A DNA stretch of 64,000 bases from RUG13409 sp045616985. Lineage in GTDB: Bacteria; Bacillota; Clostridia; Peptostreptococcales; Anaerovoracaceae. The number at the start of each line of letters is the position of its first letter. Within the stretch, counting starts at the first letter, position 1. Shown here one piece after another: positions 24,237 through 33,204 of the stretch. The DNA is taken from assembly GCA_045616985.1 (NCBI GenBank), contig JAZLHU010000012.1:26473-90472 (forward strand). The letters run 5' to 3'. Both the position numbers and the translations under genes were made by a program. The notes under the pieces are model-generated. The model had not been told where the DNA came from. It did not search any database and worked only from the letters and a program-made list of their open reading frames with translations.

Positions 24237-27200
24237 TTATTTCAATATATTTTCACAGAATCTCTGAATCATACATGCAGCTTCCGCTCTTGACGCATTA
24301 TCAAGAGGCGCGATTTCGGTTTCGGATCTGCCTCCGATAATTCCTGCTGCATTGGCCCATTTTACGTTTTCAAGTGCCCAATCGCTGATTTTTCCTTTGT
24401 CTGTAAACTTAAGAAGATCTGCCCTTATCGAAACATCTGTCCCCTTAAAACCTGCATATCTCATAAGCATTGCTGCAAGCTGCTCACGGGTAACATTGTC
24501 ATCCGGACCAAAGCTGTCTTCGTTATATCCTTTAACCACTCCGGTGCTTTGTGCCCAGCGAATTGCTTCCGTATACCATCTGCCTGCCTCAACGTCCTTG
24601 AAGGTCATAGCATAATTTGCTGCCGGACTGCCTTCCATTCTCCAAAGCATAGTTACAATCATGCCTCTTGAAAGAGCTCCACCCGGCTCAAAGGTATTTT
24701 CTGCAACGCCGAGCATATACGCATTTTCAACGCAGAAATGAACTCCGCTGTGATACCATTCCTTCGGATCTGCATCAGCAAAGTATGCATATACACAGGT
24801 TTCGTCCTGCGGGCAGGCAGCATAAGTGCTGCCGTCAAGCTGCTCAATTACGTAATGAGAGAAGTGATTTACAACAAAGCTTGCGGTTTTGCCGTCATAG
24901 GTAGAAGGAATAAGCTCCTTTAAGCCGTCCTCTGTAATATACCACACACGTACCGGAGCAGTCGTCTGATATACGGCTGTCAGTTCAGCTTCGCCGCCTT
25001 TAAAGTCGGAAATGCGCTTGCCGCCGGAAACGAAATAAGCATCCAGCGCAACAGGTTTGTTGAGAGCCTTAAGAACTTCTTTTTGTGCACTTGTCATAGA
25101 CTGTTCTGCTTTTCTCTCGCGGTCAACAACAAGCTTAATGTCATTTCCTGCAGCCTGCTCTTTAACAGCCTGCACCGTCTTTTGATCAAATACGGCAACT
25201 GTGCCGTTAGGGAAATCCACCTCAAGACCGTCTGCATCAGATGCCGCAACGTTTTCAAATGTGGTTTTCGGAATAGTAACTGCAGTAACCGACTTACTTA
25301 CACCGCTAAGATCAACTACAACATTTGCTCCCGTACCAATGATTTCAATTTCCTCGCTTGTTACGTTTTTAATTGTAGCATTGCTGCCGCTTACTGTTGC
25401 CTTAATCTTAACGCTTGTCTTGTCGCCGGATACAGGAACCGTATAGGCAGAAGTGCTGTCGCCGCCGTCAGATGGAGGTGTTACGGGAGTTTCGGGCTCA
25501 CCGATATAGGCAAACTCCAGGTGGGCAGGCTCAAAGACGGTCTTGTGTCCTTGATCGGAGAAGAAACCGTACTTTTCAGCCGCGATGCCGTTTGAAGTGA
25601 ACGCCACACGTGGTTTTTCTGCCGTCGGGACAGGGGTTATCACGCCGACGGAAAAGCCGTCTGCAGGCAGAGTTTCTGTGCTGATGGCAGCTTTATTGCC
25701 GCCGAGATAGAGGTTGCCGTCGCTGCCGTCAGCGACTTTATTATCTTTGATTGTTATCGTGCCGCCGAGTGTGAGCGTGCCGCTCTCAAAAATCACTCCG
25801 CCGACAACTTTATCACCGATATTATTGACGATCCGGCCTCCGGTCAGAACAACAGTCGGATTTTTTTTGCCGATGTCCAGACCACCGGTATGCATGGTGC
25901 CACCACCGAGTATGCCGCCGCAATACTCCATGCTGCCGCCGTTCATGGTGAAGCTGCCTTGATGGATATATACGCCGCCGCCATATTTTGCGGTGCAGTA
26001 AGCAATCGTACCGGAGTGGAGTTCAAAATTACCGGGTGTTGACTCGGATCCGACACACACGCCGCCGCCCTGTTTTTTTGCGCCGTCTGCCGTATTGCCG
26101 GCAATCGTGCCTCCGTACATCTTAAAGCAAGCGTTTCCTGTCACATTCACACCGCCGCCCTCGCTCACATCTTCACCGCCGGTGATGATACCGCCCTTGA
26201 TCTCAGTGTCGCCGGTGTCTGCACCGCCGTCCCAGGTCCAGAAATAACCGTCACCGGAGAGATCGCCCTTGTGAACCGCGGTCGGGTTCGTGTCGATAAG
26301 GGTCAGTGTCTTGTCGGAGTTTACCGTGATGACGCTGCCGCTGCCTGTGCCATTGAGCACGTGACCATTAAGGTCGAGAGTGATTTCCTTGTCAGCAATG
26401 CTGATGTTCTCGGTGACGTTATTGAGCAGGCGGATATAATAGTTGTCGGGGCTATTATCAGCGATAGCCGCCGACAGAGTATCATAAGCCTTTCTTTCTC
26501 CAACGTTGACCACCTTTGTAGCGGAATCGCTATACCCATCAAGCTGCGTAATCAGAATCAGGTCCATAACGCCACCACTGCCGGAGTTGCTATAGACCGT
26601 AGTGTAGGCATCGTTATCGCTGTGGAAATACATCGTGGCGGATTCGCCGTTTGCGGTGGTGACCGCCACCGGGTCACCACCGGTGGGCGCAGTCTGCGTT
26701 GTCACGCCGATGACCATGCCGGGCGCGGGAGCCTTCTCGTCTGCGCCAATGGTGACGGTCGTGTTGTTATACAAGAAGAGATTGTTCGCGATACCGTCAG
26801 ATTTTGTATTGCCGGTGATCTTCGCCGTGCCGCCGAGAGTCACGTTGGCATTTTGAGCAACGTAGACGCCAGCGCCGCGCTGATCGTATACATCACCAAG
26901 CGTGTTACCGGAAATTTCCCCGCCGGTCATAGTAAATTGGCTGCCGCCGTAGTTATAAACTGCGCCGCCCTTGGCTTTTATCACGCCGGCGTCTTCCATA
27001 CCGCTGACGAAGCAGCCTGTAATCTTGCCGCCGGTAATGTTCACTTTACCGATATTGAAAATCGCACCGCCTGCAACAGAAGCAGAGCAATCCTTGATTG
27101 CGCCGCCGTTCATATTGAACGTACCGTTAGCGTAGATGTAGATTGCGCCGCCACGGCCGCGACGGGAGTTTTCACTATCGTACTCACTGCTTGTCGCCTG

Positions 27201-29108
27201 ACAGCCGCAAATCGTTCCGCCGTTCATGGTGAACGTACCACTTGGGGTGTAGGGGTTTTCTTCGTTGCCAACACACACAGCACCGCCGTAGCTATTTGAC
27301 GCTGTACCGCCAGTGATGACGCCGCCAGCGGGCAGAGTGTTATCGCTGTGCTTCGCGGTCGGAGCGCTGTCTGTGAGCGTCAGGTTGCTGCCGGAGTTGA
27401 CATTGATGACACTCGTCATGCCGGTGCCCTTGAGCACCTTGCCGTTGAGATCGAGGGTAAGGTTCTTGTCAATCTGGATCATGGTATTGGTCTCTACGTT
27501 ATCCAGCAGCTTCAGCGTTTCGCCTGCGATTGCTGTACTGATTGCCGTCGGCAGATCTGCGGATGCCGTACCTTTGGTAACATTCAGCACAGTGTTTTCG
27601 CCAACCTCCGCGAGCGACAGCTTAGAGTCGGTTTTCGCCACATAATAGCTGTCGTTATCCGAGAAGAAATATGCTGCATCCGTATCGCTGTCAGTGAAAA
27701 TCTCGGAAGGGGTGCCCTCGCCGAGAGTCACGCCGACCTTCATGCCATCCCCAGGTACGGCAACGCCGTTATTCCCGGCTCCGGTATCGGTGCCGTTGCC
27801 GAGTTTTACGGTGCCACCTTCGGTAACAAAAAGCAGATAGAGGTTATTCGCCACGGTTGTATATTCGCCCGTGACTTCGTTATAGTCCGTTTCCAGCAGG
27901 TTGTCCGTGATCTGTACACCGCCGCCGAGGAAGACCTTAGTATTATAGGGGTTAGCGAACACGCCGCCACCGTTGGAACCGTCGCCGGACACAGCGACAT
28001 TTTTGGTAATTGTGCCGCCGCCGAGCTTTACAGTACCATTCCCCTCGACGAACACGCCGCCGCCGAGGGTTGCCTCATTGCCGGTGATGTTGCCGCCGGT
28101 AATGGCGAATTCATCGTCGGGAACTCCAGAGACACCAGAGCTCATGACATTGATGTACACACCGCCGCCGTTTTGAGCGTTATTGCCGACAATCGTGCCG
28201 CCGGACATGGTGAACGGTTTGACACTGCACACGCCGCCGCCGTCGCCGTCGGCTTTGTTGCCGGTGATCTCGCCGCCGGACATCGTGAACGTGCCGCTGT
28301 TATACACGCCGCCGCCCTTGTTGGTCGCCGTGTTGCCGGTGATCTCGCCGCCGGACATCGTGAACGTATTGCTGTTATACACGCCGCCGCCGAGGGTTGC
28401 CTCATTGCCGCTGATCGTGCCTTCGCTCATGGTGAACGTGCCGCCGTTAACGTACACGCCGCCGCCGGAGCTTGTCGCCGTGTTGCCGCTGATCGTGCCT
28501 CCGTTCATGGTGAACGTGCCGCTGAAGACGTTCACACCGCCGCCGGAGCTTGTCGCGGTGTTGCCGACGATGCTGCCGCCGTCCATGGTAAGCGTGCCGT
28601 TGTTGATGTACACACCGCCGCCGTAACCGCTCGGCGCCTTGTTGCCGACGATATTGCCGCCGTTCATGGTAAGCGTGCCGCCGTCAACGTACACACCGCC
28701 GCCCCAGGTATGGCTGCCGCCGGTGATGACGCCGCCGGTGACGATCTCATAGTTTTCTGTCGCGTCTTCATCCAATGTCCACAGGCCGTCATCATCGACC
28801 GTGAATTTGTGCGTCTGGCTGCCCGTATTGCTGTCCTTCAGCGTCAGGGTTTTGCCGCTTTGGACCGTAATGACGTTGCTTTCGCCGTTGCCGGCAAGCA
28901 CGTAACCGTTGAGGTCGAGGGTAGCATCCCCGCTGACGATGAGGTTTCCCTGCAGCGTCACATTACAGCTCAGATAGTAGCTGCCGCCGGTAAGCTCAGT
29001 GGCTGCGTCGGTTATCGCCGATCCCTCAGGCGTCGCCCATGCCATCGCCGGCAAAAGCGAAACGACCATCAAAGCCGCTAATAAGATACTGAATAATCTT
29101 TTCTTCAT
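24237..29108 (-). CDS. Giant secreted repeat protein (right-handed beta-helix type) with C-terminal SLH domains
   Basis: The 1623-residue product starts at ATG 29108 (AAAGGA upstream) with a signal peptide ending near AMAWA (about residue 25). Three large modules each begin with a TLDLNG motif (about residues 64, 555 and 925) followed by LTLxDS and a run of glycine-rich 24-26-residue units (GGGVY, FTMSGG, ITGN), as in beta-helix adhesins. A beta-sandwich-like module (about 1235-1430) and three SLH domains (about 1440-1620) complete it. The repeat body is visibly richer in G+C than neighbouring genes and the SLH end. It is probably a wall-anchored adhesin; glycan binding or lyase activity is not shown. 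Confidence 0.88.
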   Translation of the reverse strand: MKKRLFSILLAALMVVSLLPAMAWATPEGSAITDAATELTGGSYYLSCNVTLQGNLIVSGDATLDLNGYVLAGNGESNVITVQSGKTLTLKDSNTGSQTHKFTVDDDGLWTLDEDATENYEIVTGGVITGGSHTWGGGVYVDGGTLTMNGGNIVGNKAPSGYGGGVYINNGTLTMDGGSIVGNTATSSGGGVNVFSGTFTMNGGTISGNTATSSGGGVYVNGGTFTMSEGTISGNEATLGGGVYNSNTFTMSGGEITGNTATNKGGGVYNSGTFTMSGGEITGNKADGDGGGVCSVKPFTMSGGTIVGNNAQNGGGVYINVMSSGVSGVPDDEFAITGGNITGNEATLGGGVFVEGNGTVKLGGGTITKNVAVSGDGSNGGGVFANPYNTKVFLGGGVQITDNLLETDYNEVTGEYTTVANNLYLLFVTEGGTVKLGNGTDTGAGNNGVAVPGDGMKVGVTLGEGTPSEIFTDSDTDAAYFFSDNDSYYVAKTDSKLSLAEVGENTVLNVTKGTASADLPTAISTAIAGETLKLLDNVETNTMIQIDKNLTLDLNGKVLKGTGMTSVINVNSGSNLTLTDSAPTAKHSDNTLPAGGVITGGTASNSYGGAVCVGNEENPYTPSGTFTMNGGTICGCQATSSEYDSENSRRGRGGAIYIYANGTFNMNGGAIKDCSASVAGGAIFNIGKVNITGGKITGCFVSGMEDAGVIKAKGGAVYNYGGSQFTMTGGEISGNTLGDVYDQRGAGVYVAQNANVTLGGTAKITGNTKSDGIANNLFLYNNTTVTIGADEKAPAPGMVIGVTTQTAPTGGDPVAVTTANGESATMYFHSDNDAYTTVYSNSGSGGVMDLILITQLDGYSDSATKVVNVGERKAYDTLSAAIADNSPDNYYIRLLNNVTENISIADKEITLDLNGHVLNGTGSGSVITVNSDKTLTLIDTNPTAVHKGDLSGDGYFWTWDGGADTGDTEIKGGIITGGEDVSEGGGVNVTGNACFKMYGGTIAGNTADGAKKQGGGVCVGSESTPGNFELHSGTIAYCTAKYGGGVYIHQGSFTMNGGSMEYCGGILGGGTMHTGGLDIGKKNPTVVLTGGRIVNNIGDKVVGGVIFESGTLTLGGTITIKDNKVADGSDGNLYLGGNKAAISTETLPADGFSVGVITPVPTAEKPRVAFTSNGIAAEKYGFFSDQGHKTVFEPAHLEFAYIGEPETPVTPPSDGGDSTSAYTVPVSGDKTSVKIKATVSGSNATIKNVTSEEIEIIGTGANVVVDLSGVSKSVTAVTIPKTTFENVAASDADGLEVDFPNGTVAVFDQKTVQAVKEQAAGNDIKLVVDRERKAEQSMTSAQKEVLKALNKPVALDAYFVSGGKRISDFKGGEAELTAVYQTTAPVRVWYITEDGLKELIPSTYDGKTASFVVNHFSHYVIEQLDGSTYAACPQDETCVYAYFADADPKEWYHSGVHFCVENAYMLGVAENTFEPGGALSRGMIVTMLWRMEGSPAANYAMTFKDVEAGRWYTEAIRWAQSTGVVKGYNEDSFGPDDNVTREQLAAMLMRYAGFKGTDVSIRADLLKFTDKGKISDWALENVKWANAAGIIGGRSETEIAPLDNASRAEAACMIQRFCENILK
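27983..28700 (-). repeat. Tandem 72-78-bp coding repeats of the giant SLH protein
   Basis: About nine consecutive units encode GGGV(Y/F) - short loop - (T/F)TM(S/N)GG - (E/T)I(S/T/V)GN(x)A. Neighbouring units around 28260-28430 are almost identical at DNA level, while outer ones have drifted, a sign of recent unit duplication in the middle of the array. Confidence 0.85.
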
Positions 29109-29144
29109 AGTTCGTTGTCCTTTCTGCAAATTTTACACATATAT

Positions 29145-29173
29145 AAAATAGCATAAACGGACTGGTATTTCAA
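29145..29173 (-). promoter_or_regulatory. Putative promoter of the giant SLH gene
   Basis: Minus strand TTGAAA (29168-29173), 17-base spacer, then TATTTT (29145-29150) preceded by TGC, an extended -10 element. The -10 is weak by itself. No terminator separates this site from the ABC permease gene. Confidence 0.5.
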
Positions 29174-29200
29174 GGTTTTTCGGCTGCATAACTGTAGTAA

Positions 29201-31051
29201 TCAGGGCTGCCGCAGAACAGCGTACCCCGCAGAGCCGTCAGACGGCAGTCCCAAAACATTCTCACAGCCGTTCTTTTTCAGCCAATCAATGGTATTGACA
29301 GAATCTGTTCTTATTGAAAAGTAAAAGCTGCCGACATATTCATTTCCCCGGCTTTCCCAATTTGCAGGAGAAACATCCTGATAACCATAGAAATCCTCAA
29401 AGTATAAATCAGCTTCTTTCTCGGATGCAAAATCCATTTTGCAATTCATTCTTATTGTCATAATGCCTGGCGACTTAAATACATTAAGATTATTTTGCGC
29501 CAAAACGTCTTTGCTTATAGCAGACAGAAGCTCCTGCTTTTGCAGATCTGAAAGATTCTTTAATGGTTCGTATGTAGCATCGTTTCCCTCGTAAGGATAC
29601 GCAGCCGTGTTTTGCTCTCCGAAAAATTCCGCCTTTGAAACATCAATATATTCAAGATTCAAAACATCAAGGTTATATTCTTCCGATTGCAAAATCGACA
29701 TCAGATTTTTGTTCTCTGCCATATCTTCAGCCGGAAGATAATACCTGCGCATCATCTCCTCTTTGCTCTTTGATTTGAATGAAAGCTCAAGGGTAAATCC
29801 CGGATAAAAGTCTGTATCCTTAAACTTTTCCTTATTGTCAACGACATATTGATGCAGCTTAACGGCATTCTCAATATTCTTTTCATCGCTGATATTTACC
29901 GTACCTGTGCGGGAAGCTCCGCTGCACCAGATACCAACGGATTCAATATCGTCAGCATCCCACACCCTGTCTTCAATTCCAAAGAGGTCAAAGCTGAACA
30001 CACAGATGATAAGTGCCATTAAAAGACCGTAAATAAGCAGGTTTTTGAGTGTCTTCCCGTTCCAGATCCTGAATGTTTTTCTTGAAATCAACTGTCCGAG
30101 CAAGAAACCGATAAAACCGCCGATTGCATAGGACCAATAGCTTACTCCGTTGAAAAGAAGAAGTCCGCATACCGATGCCGGAACAAAAACAAAGATAAAG
30201 CCCACTACGTGCTGTGTCCAAGAGAATACATATGCTTCTCCGCAGCGCTCAAGCTTTCTTGCATAATAGAAATAGCAGGATAAAACCGCAAGAGCCAGAG
30301 CTATGGCTATATATGCGATTTTATACACATAGCTGAAGCTTGCACCATAACCGAATAATTGTTCATTAAACAGATTAAACACAGGATGAGTGCTCATAAG
30401 CCATTTTTCAAACTTCGGGATTTCAACAAACCCGTAGAATGAATTGGCAATAAAGCCGTAGCAAATAAGCATTATGACCGCAACGATTCCGTTTACGGCA
30501 ACAGCCGTTAATGCAGCAATTACGCCGTTACCGGAAATAATGCAGGCAAACACGCAAAGGCTGTATGTAAACAGTTCAATAGTAAATATATCCAGAAGCA
30601 GCCTGCAAAGTGCCCCGAAGGTATAGATATTTGCGGATATATCATCGGCAATATATACGGGTTTTTTTAATACAATAAGCAAGACCCAGGTAAGCAGCAT
30701 CGGAAGCATTGCCAAAAACAGTCCCGAGATATAATTGCTGAAGAACAGTTTTGCTCTTGAATACGGCTGGGAATGGATTACGCTTACACTGTTTATCTTG
30801 TTAAGATATGCAAATACCGTAACTGCAGCAACGGCAGGAAGCACGCACTCTGAAAATACCAATCCGAGATTATGGTTTACCAGTAACTCACGAATTGTAT
30901 AAAATGAATATTCGCGTCCCAGAGCAACGGATCTGAGCATATCAAACGGAGCGCAGAGGAATGCAAAAACAAATCCAACTGCAGCGATAGGCCAAAATCT
31001 CTTTAAGTTTTCAAGAAATAAAGGACCGGAAAATACCTTACTGTTCATCAC
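29201..31051 (-). CDS. ABC transporter membrane protein, ABC-2-like, of a YtrA-type operon
   Basis: The 616-residue protein has about ten to eleven hydrophobic segments in residues 20-365 (for example after KRFWPIAAVGF and ILPAV-like stretches) and a soluble C-terminal half of about 250 residues with no clear motif. This layout is like the large permeases paired with GntR (YtrA) regulators in Clostridia. It overlaps the ATPase stop by 4 bases (ATGA), so both are made together. Such systems respond to wall-active antibiotics or export peptides in relatives; the substrate here is unknown. No terminator follows it before the giant SLH gene. Confidence 0.8.
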   Translation of the reverse strand: MMNSKVFSGPLFLENLKRFWPIAAVGFVFAFLCAPFDMLRSVALGREYSFYTIRELLVNHNLGLVFSECVLPAVAAVTVFAYLNKINSVSVIHSQPYSRAKLFFSNYISGLFLAMLPMLLTWVLLIVLKKPVYIADDISANIYTFGALCRLLLDIFTIELFTYSLCVFACIISGNGVIAALTAVAVNGIVAVIMLICYGFIANSFYGFVEIPKFEKWLMSTHPVFNLFNEQLFGYGASFSYVYKIAYIAIALALAVLSCYFYYARKLERCGEAYVFSWTQHVVGFIFVFVPASVCGLLLFNGVSYWSYAIGGFIGFLLGQLISRKTFRIWNGKTLKNLLIYGLLMALIICVFSFDLFGIEDRVWDADDIESVGIWCSGASRTGTVNISDEKNIENAVKLHQYVVDNKEKFKDTDFYPGFTLELSFKSKSKEEMMRRYYLPAEDMAENKNLMSILQSEEYNLDVLNLEYIDVSKAEFFGEQNTAAYPYEGNDATYEPLKNLSDLQKQELLSAISKDVLAQNNLNVFKSPGIMTIRMNCKMDFASEKEADLYFEDFYGYQDVSPANWESRGNEYVGSFYFSIRTDSVNTIDWLKKNGCENVLGLPSDGSAGYAVLRQP

Positions 31052-31764
31052 TGCTCACCTCCCATCTCATAGAAGAAGAGGTCTTCAAGACTCATATCCT
31101 TTGCTTCATTCTTTAAATCGTCAAGCTTTCCCTCAAACTTAAGATGACCGTGATTTAATATGCCGATCCAGTCACAGATCCCTTCAAGCTCTCTTAAATT
31201 ATGCGAAGAAATCAGTACAGTCATCTGTCTGTCGGCAACATCGCCCAAAACATAAGACCAGACCTTTTTTCTCATAATAGGATCAAGCCCGTCAATCGGC
31301 TCGTCTAATATCAGAACATCGGGAAAGCTGCTCATAACAAGAATAAATGCAGCCTGCTTTTGCATACCCTTCGAGAAGGTTCTTATTCTTGAATTCGGAT
31401 CCAAGCCGAACTCATAAACCATTTTGTCAAATCTGCTATCATCCCATCTTGGATAAAGCTTCTTGTAATAATCTCTCATCCCCTTAAGAGAGTAATTATT
31501 AAAGAAAAACAATTCATCAGGGATATAACCTAAGCTCTCCTTAATTTCGATATTGTCATTTACATCAATATCATTGATCTTGCATATTCCCTCGTCCGGA
31601 AGCATCGTGCCGACAAGATGTCTTATCAATGTGGTTTTACCCGAGCCATTAACCCCTACAAGACCATAAATGGCACCCTTTTCAACGTGCATTGAGAGAT
31701 TCTTCAACGCTGCAAAATCGCCGAATCTCTTTGTAAGGTTTTCAACCTTAATCATTTCCGCCAC
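31048..31764 (-). CDS. ABC transporter ATP-binding protein (YtrB-like)
   Basis: The 238-residue ATPase has Walker A GVNGSGKTT at about residues 37-45, Walker B VLILDEPIDGLDP (about 154-166) and an H-loop in LISSHNL. Its signature is the divergent FSKGMQKQ, usual for this exporter subfamily, instead of LSGGQ. It serves the permease encoded directly downstream. Its first 17 bases overlap the regulator gene, which couples it to its own control. Confidence 0.93.
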   Translation of the reverse strand: MAEMIKVENLTKRFGDFAALKNLSMHVEKGAIYGLVGVNGSGKTTLIRHLVGTMLPDEGICKINDIDVNDNIEIKESLGYIPDELFFFNNYSLKGMRDYYKKLYPRWDDSRFDKMVYEFGLDPNSRIRTFSKGMQKQAAFILVMSSFPDVLILDEPIDGLDPIMRKKVWSYVLGDVADRQMTVLISSHNLRELEGICDWIGILNHGHLKFEGKLDDLKNEAKDMSLEDLFFYEMGGEQ

Positions 31765-32164
31765 CTCTTTTCTCTAAACTCCCCTGACGTACTTCGGCTC
31801 TGTCTGTGGTCATAGCCATCAGCTTATATCTGACGTCCCTGTCAGATACTCCCAGATACTTAAGCTCCTTAAGCATATCCTCAATCCTTGAATAGATTTC
31901 CTCCAACTGCCTTGGATCCGCATTAAAGCTTTTCGCAGACACAAAATTGCCTCTGCCCGGCAAGGAATAAATAAATCCCTGTTTTTCAAGCTCGGCATAG
32001 GCCTTCTGGATGGTATTGGGATTAACCGTAAGCTGCGAAGCCATCTCTCTGACAGATGGTATCTTTTCGTCAGCCGAAAGCTTTCCGCAAATAATTTCAT
32101 CCTTAAAGCCGTCGATAATCTGTTCATAGATTGATTTTTTACTTTTCAAATCGATCTTAAACAT
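31748..32164 (-). CDS. GntR-family transcriptional regulator (YtrA subfamily)
   Basis: The 138-residue protein has an N-terminal winged helix (KIPSVREMASQLTVNPNTIQKAY, about 32-54, then GFIYSLPGRGNFV) and only a short two-helix dimerisation tail, the mark of the YtrA subfamily. These repress their own ABC transporter operon. AAAGGAGG precedes the ATG. A perfect inverted repeat lies between the -35 and -10 of its promoter, so autorepression is likely. Inducer not known. Confidence 0.93.
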   Translation of the reverse strand: MFKIDLKSKKSIYEQIIDGFKDEIICGKLSADEKIPSVREMASQLTVNPNTIQKAYAELEKQGFIYSLPGRGNFVSAKSFNADPRQLEEIYSRIEDMLKELKYLGVSDRDVRYKLMAMTTDRAEVRQGSLEKRGGGND

Positions 32165-32187
32165 CTTTTTCCTCCTTTTGTGTCTTA

Positions 32188-32216
32188 ACTGTACTACAAC
32201 GCATAGTACATGTCAA
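32188..32216 (-). promoter_or_regulatory. Promoter with embedded GntR operator
   Basis: Minus strand TTGACA (32211-32216), 17-base spacer, TACAGT (32188-32193). An inverted repeat TGTACTA-N7-TAGTACA (32190-32210) fills the spacer and touches the -10. A bound repressor here would block polymerase. The site is like other YtrA-type operators in symmetry. Confidence 0.8.
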
Positions 32217-32236
32217 GTAATATTTACATAAACAAA

Positions 32237-32271
32237 TAAGGGTCCGGTTTTATTAATGAACTGAGCCCTTA
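32237..32271. terminator. Weak hairpin after the MBL-fold gene
   Basis: Outer arms TAAGGG (32237-32242) and CCCTTA (32266-32271) pair perfectly, inner part is imperfect; short T-rich tracts lie on both sides. It may end the dapF-to-MBL run on the minus strand. Confidence 0.4.
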
Positions 32272-32310
32272 ATTATTTTGACTTATTAAATTTCTTTTTA
32301 TATCACATAT

Positions 32311-33192
32311 CTACCTAACTGTCTTCCAATACATCATTCCGTCCCTGCATTCAGGCGCAAGCTTATTTTCTGCATACAGTCCGGAAATATACGACCTTAC
32401 GGTGCTTCCGATTAAAACGTATTGCATGGGGGTCATATGCATGTTATATGCAATAAAAATTTTTTGTAAAAGCTCCTCAAAAGCACATGGCTCAGCGCAT
32501 GTTTGCAGGATGAAATCCACAATCTTTTTGATTGCATTGATGTTATAATCTGCAAGTTCTGTAATATCGCCGCAAGCCTCTGCATGTGAAGGGATATACT
32601 TCTTCGCATTCAATGTTTTCAAAAGCTCCATACTTTCAAGACATTTTTTATAATCCCAAAGATAAGTAAGCCCGTATTTTTCAATTGTAAGCTTTGAGGA
32701 TACGCTGTCACCGATAAAGGCGTTGCCGTCGGCAGTTATAAATCCGACCATATCGTAACAATGTCCAAGAAGATGAACTATTTCCCAGCCTTCAGGCAGG
32801 TTTTCTTCAGTCAATTCCTCAGCGCAGGATTTTTCGGCAAGCAAAAACTTATTCAATAAATCTTTATACGGGTTTCCTCCGTAAAGAACTGCAGTTTCCA
32901 AAGAAGGAGCATTTGTATGAGTACATTCAATACCGCATAAATATGCCCTGCATCCGGTTCTTTCCTGCAAGAGTTTGTTTCCGCCTATATGATCAGCATG
33001 CGAATGAGTGTTATATATTGCCTTAAGATTCCAATTGTTGGCGGCAAGATGCTTTAAGACCTTCTTTGCAGCATCCTTGTCTCCACCGCTGTCAATCAGC
33101 ACAACATCATGTTCACTTACCTTAATTATCCCGATGTTTGTTGGTCCGGAAACGTAATAATCATTTTCAGACAATTGAATCAACTCGTACAT
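32311..33192 (-). CDS. Metallo-beta-lactamase-fold hydrolase
   Basis: The 293-residue protein carries the zinc motif THSHADH (residues 62-68), a later GH in LLGHCYDMVGF and the bridging Asp in FIGDSVSS, then a further His in IPSHAEA. This is the glyoxalase-II-like MBL fold. A C-terminal part of about 80 residues (after 215) is helical, like a small winged-helix domain seen in some MBL proteins. It ends the dapF-lepA run and follows pgeF by 12 bases; GGAGAA precedes the ATG. Substrate cannot be named. Confidence 0.85.
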   Translation of the reverse strand: MYELIQLSENDYYVSGPTNIGIIKVSEHDVVLIDSGGDKDAAKKVLKHLAANNWNLKAIYNTHSHADHIGGNKLLQERTGCRAYLCGIECTHTNAPSLETAVLYGGNPYKDLLNKFLLAEKSCAEELTEENLPEGWEIVHLLGHCYDMVGFITADGNAFIGDSVSSKLTIEKYGLTYLWDYKKCLESMELLKTLNAKKYIPSHAEACGDITELADYNINAIKKIVDFILQTCAEPCAFEELLQKIFIAYNMHMTPMQYVLIGSTVRSYISGLYAENKLAPECRDGMMYWKTVR

Positions 33193-33204
33193 TTTTTCTC
33201 CGTT

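Noticed and set aside
26271..27299. 342-codon plus-strand frame, same region
   Set aside because: Same reason: antisense to regular beta-helix coding, low-complexity content and no ribosome site.
28060..28700. CRISPR-like spacing in the repeat array
   Set aside because: Units are coding, contiguous and in frame, without unique spacers or nearby cas genes.
27348..29081. 577-codon plus-strand open frame opposite the giant SLH gene
   Set aside because: It is an antisense by-product of GC-rich, stop-poor repeat coding. The minus frame has a signal peptide, ordered repeats and SLH domains; this frame has no domain or start signal.
29174..29200. Possible terminator from GGCTGC copies near 29181 and 29207
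   Set aside because: The copies are direct, not inverted, repeats and no T-run follows.
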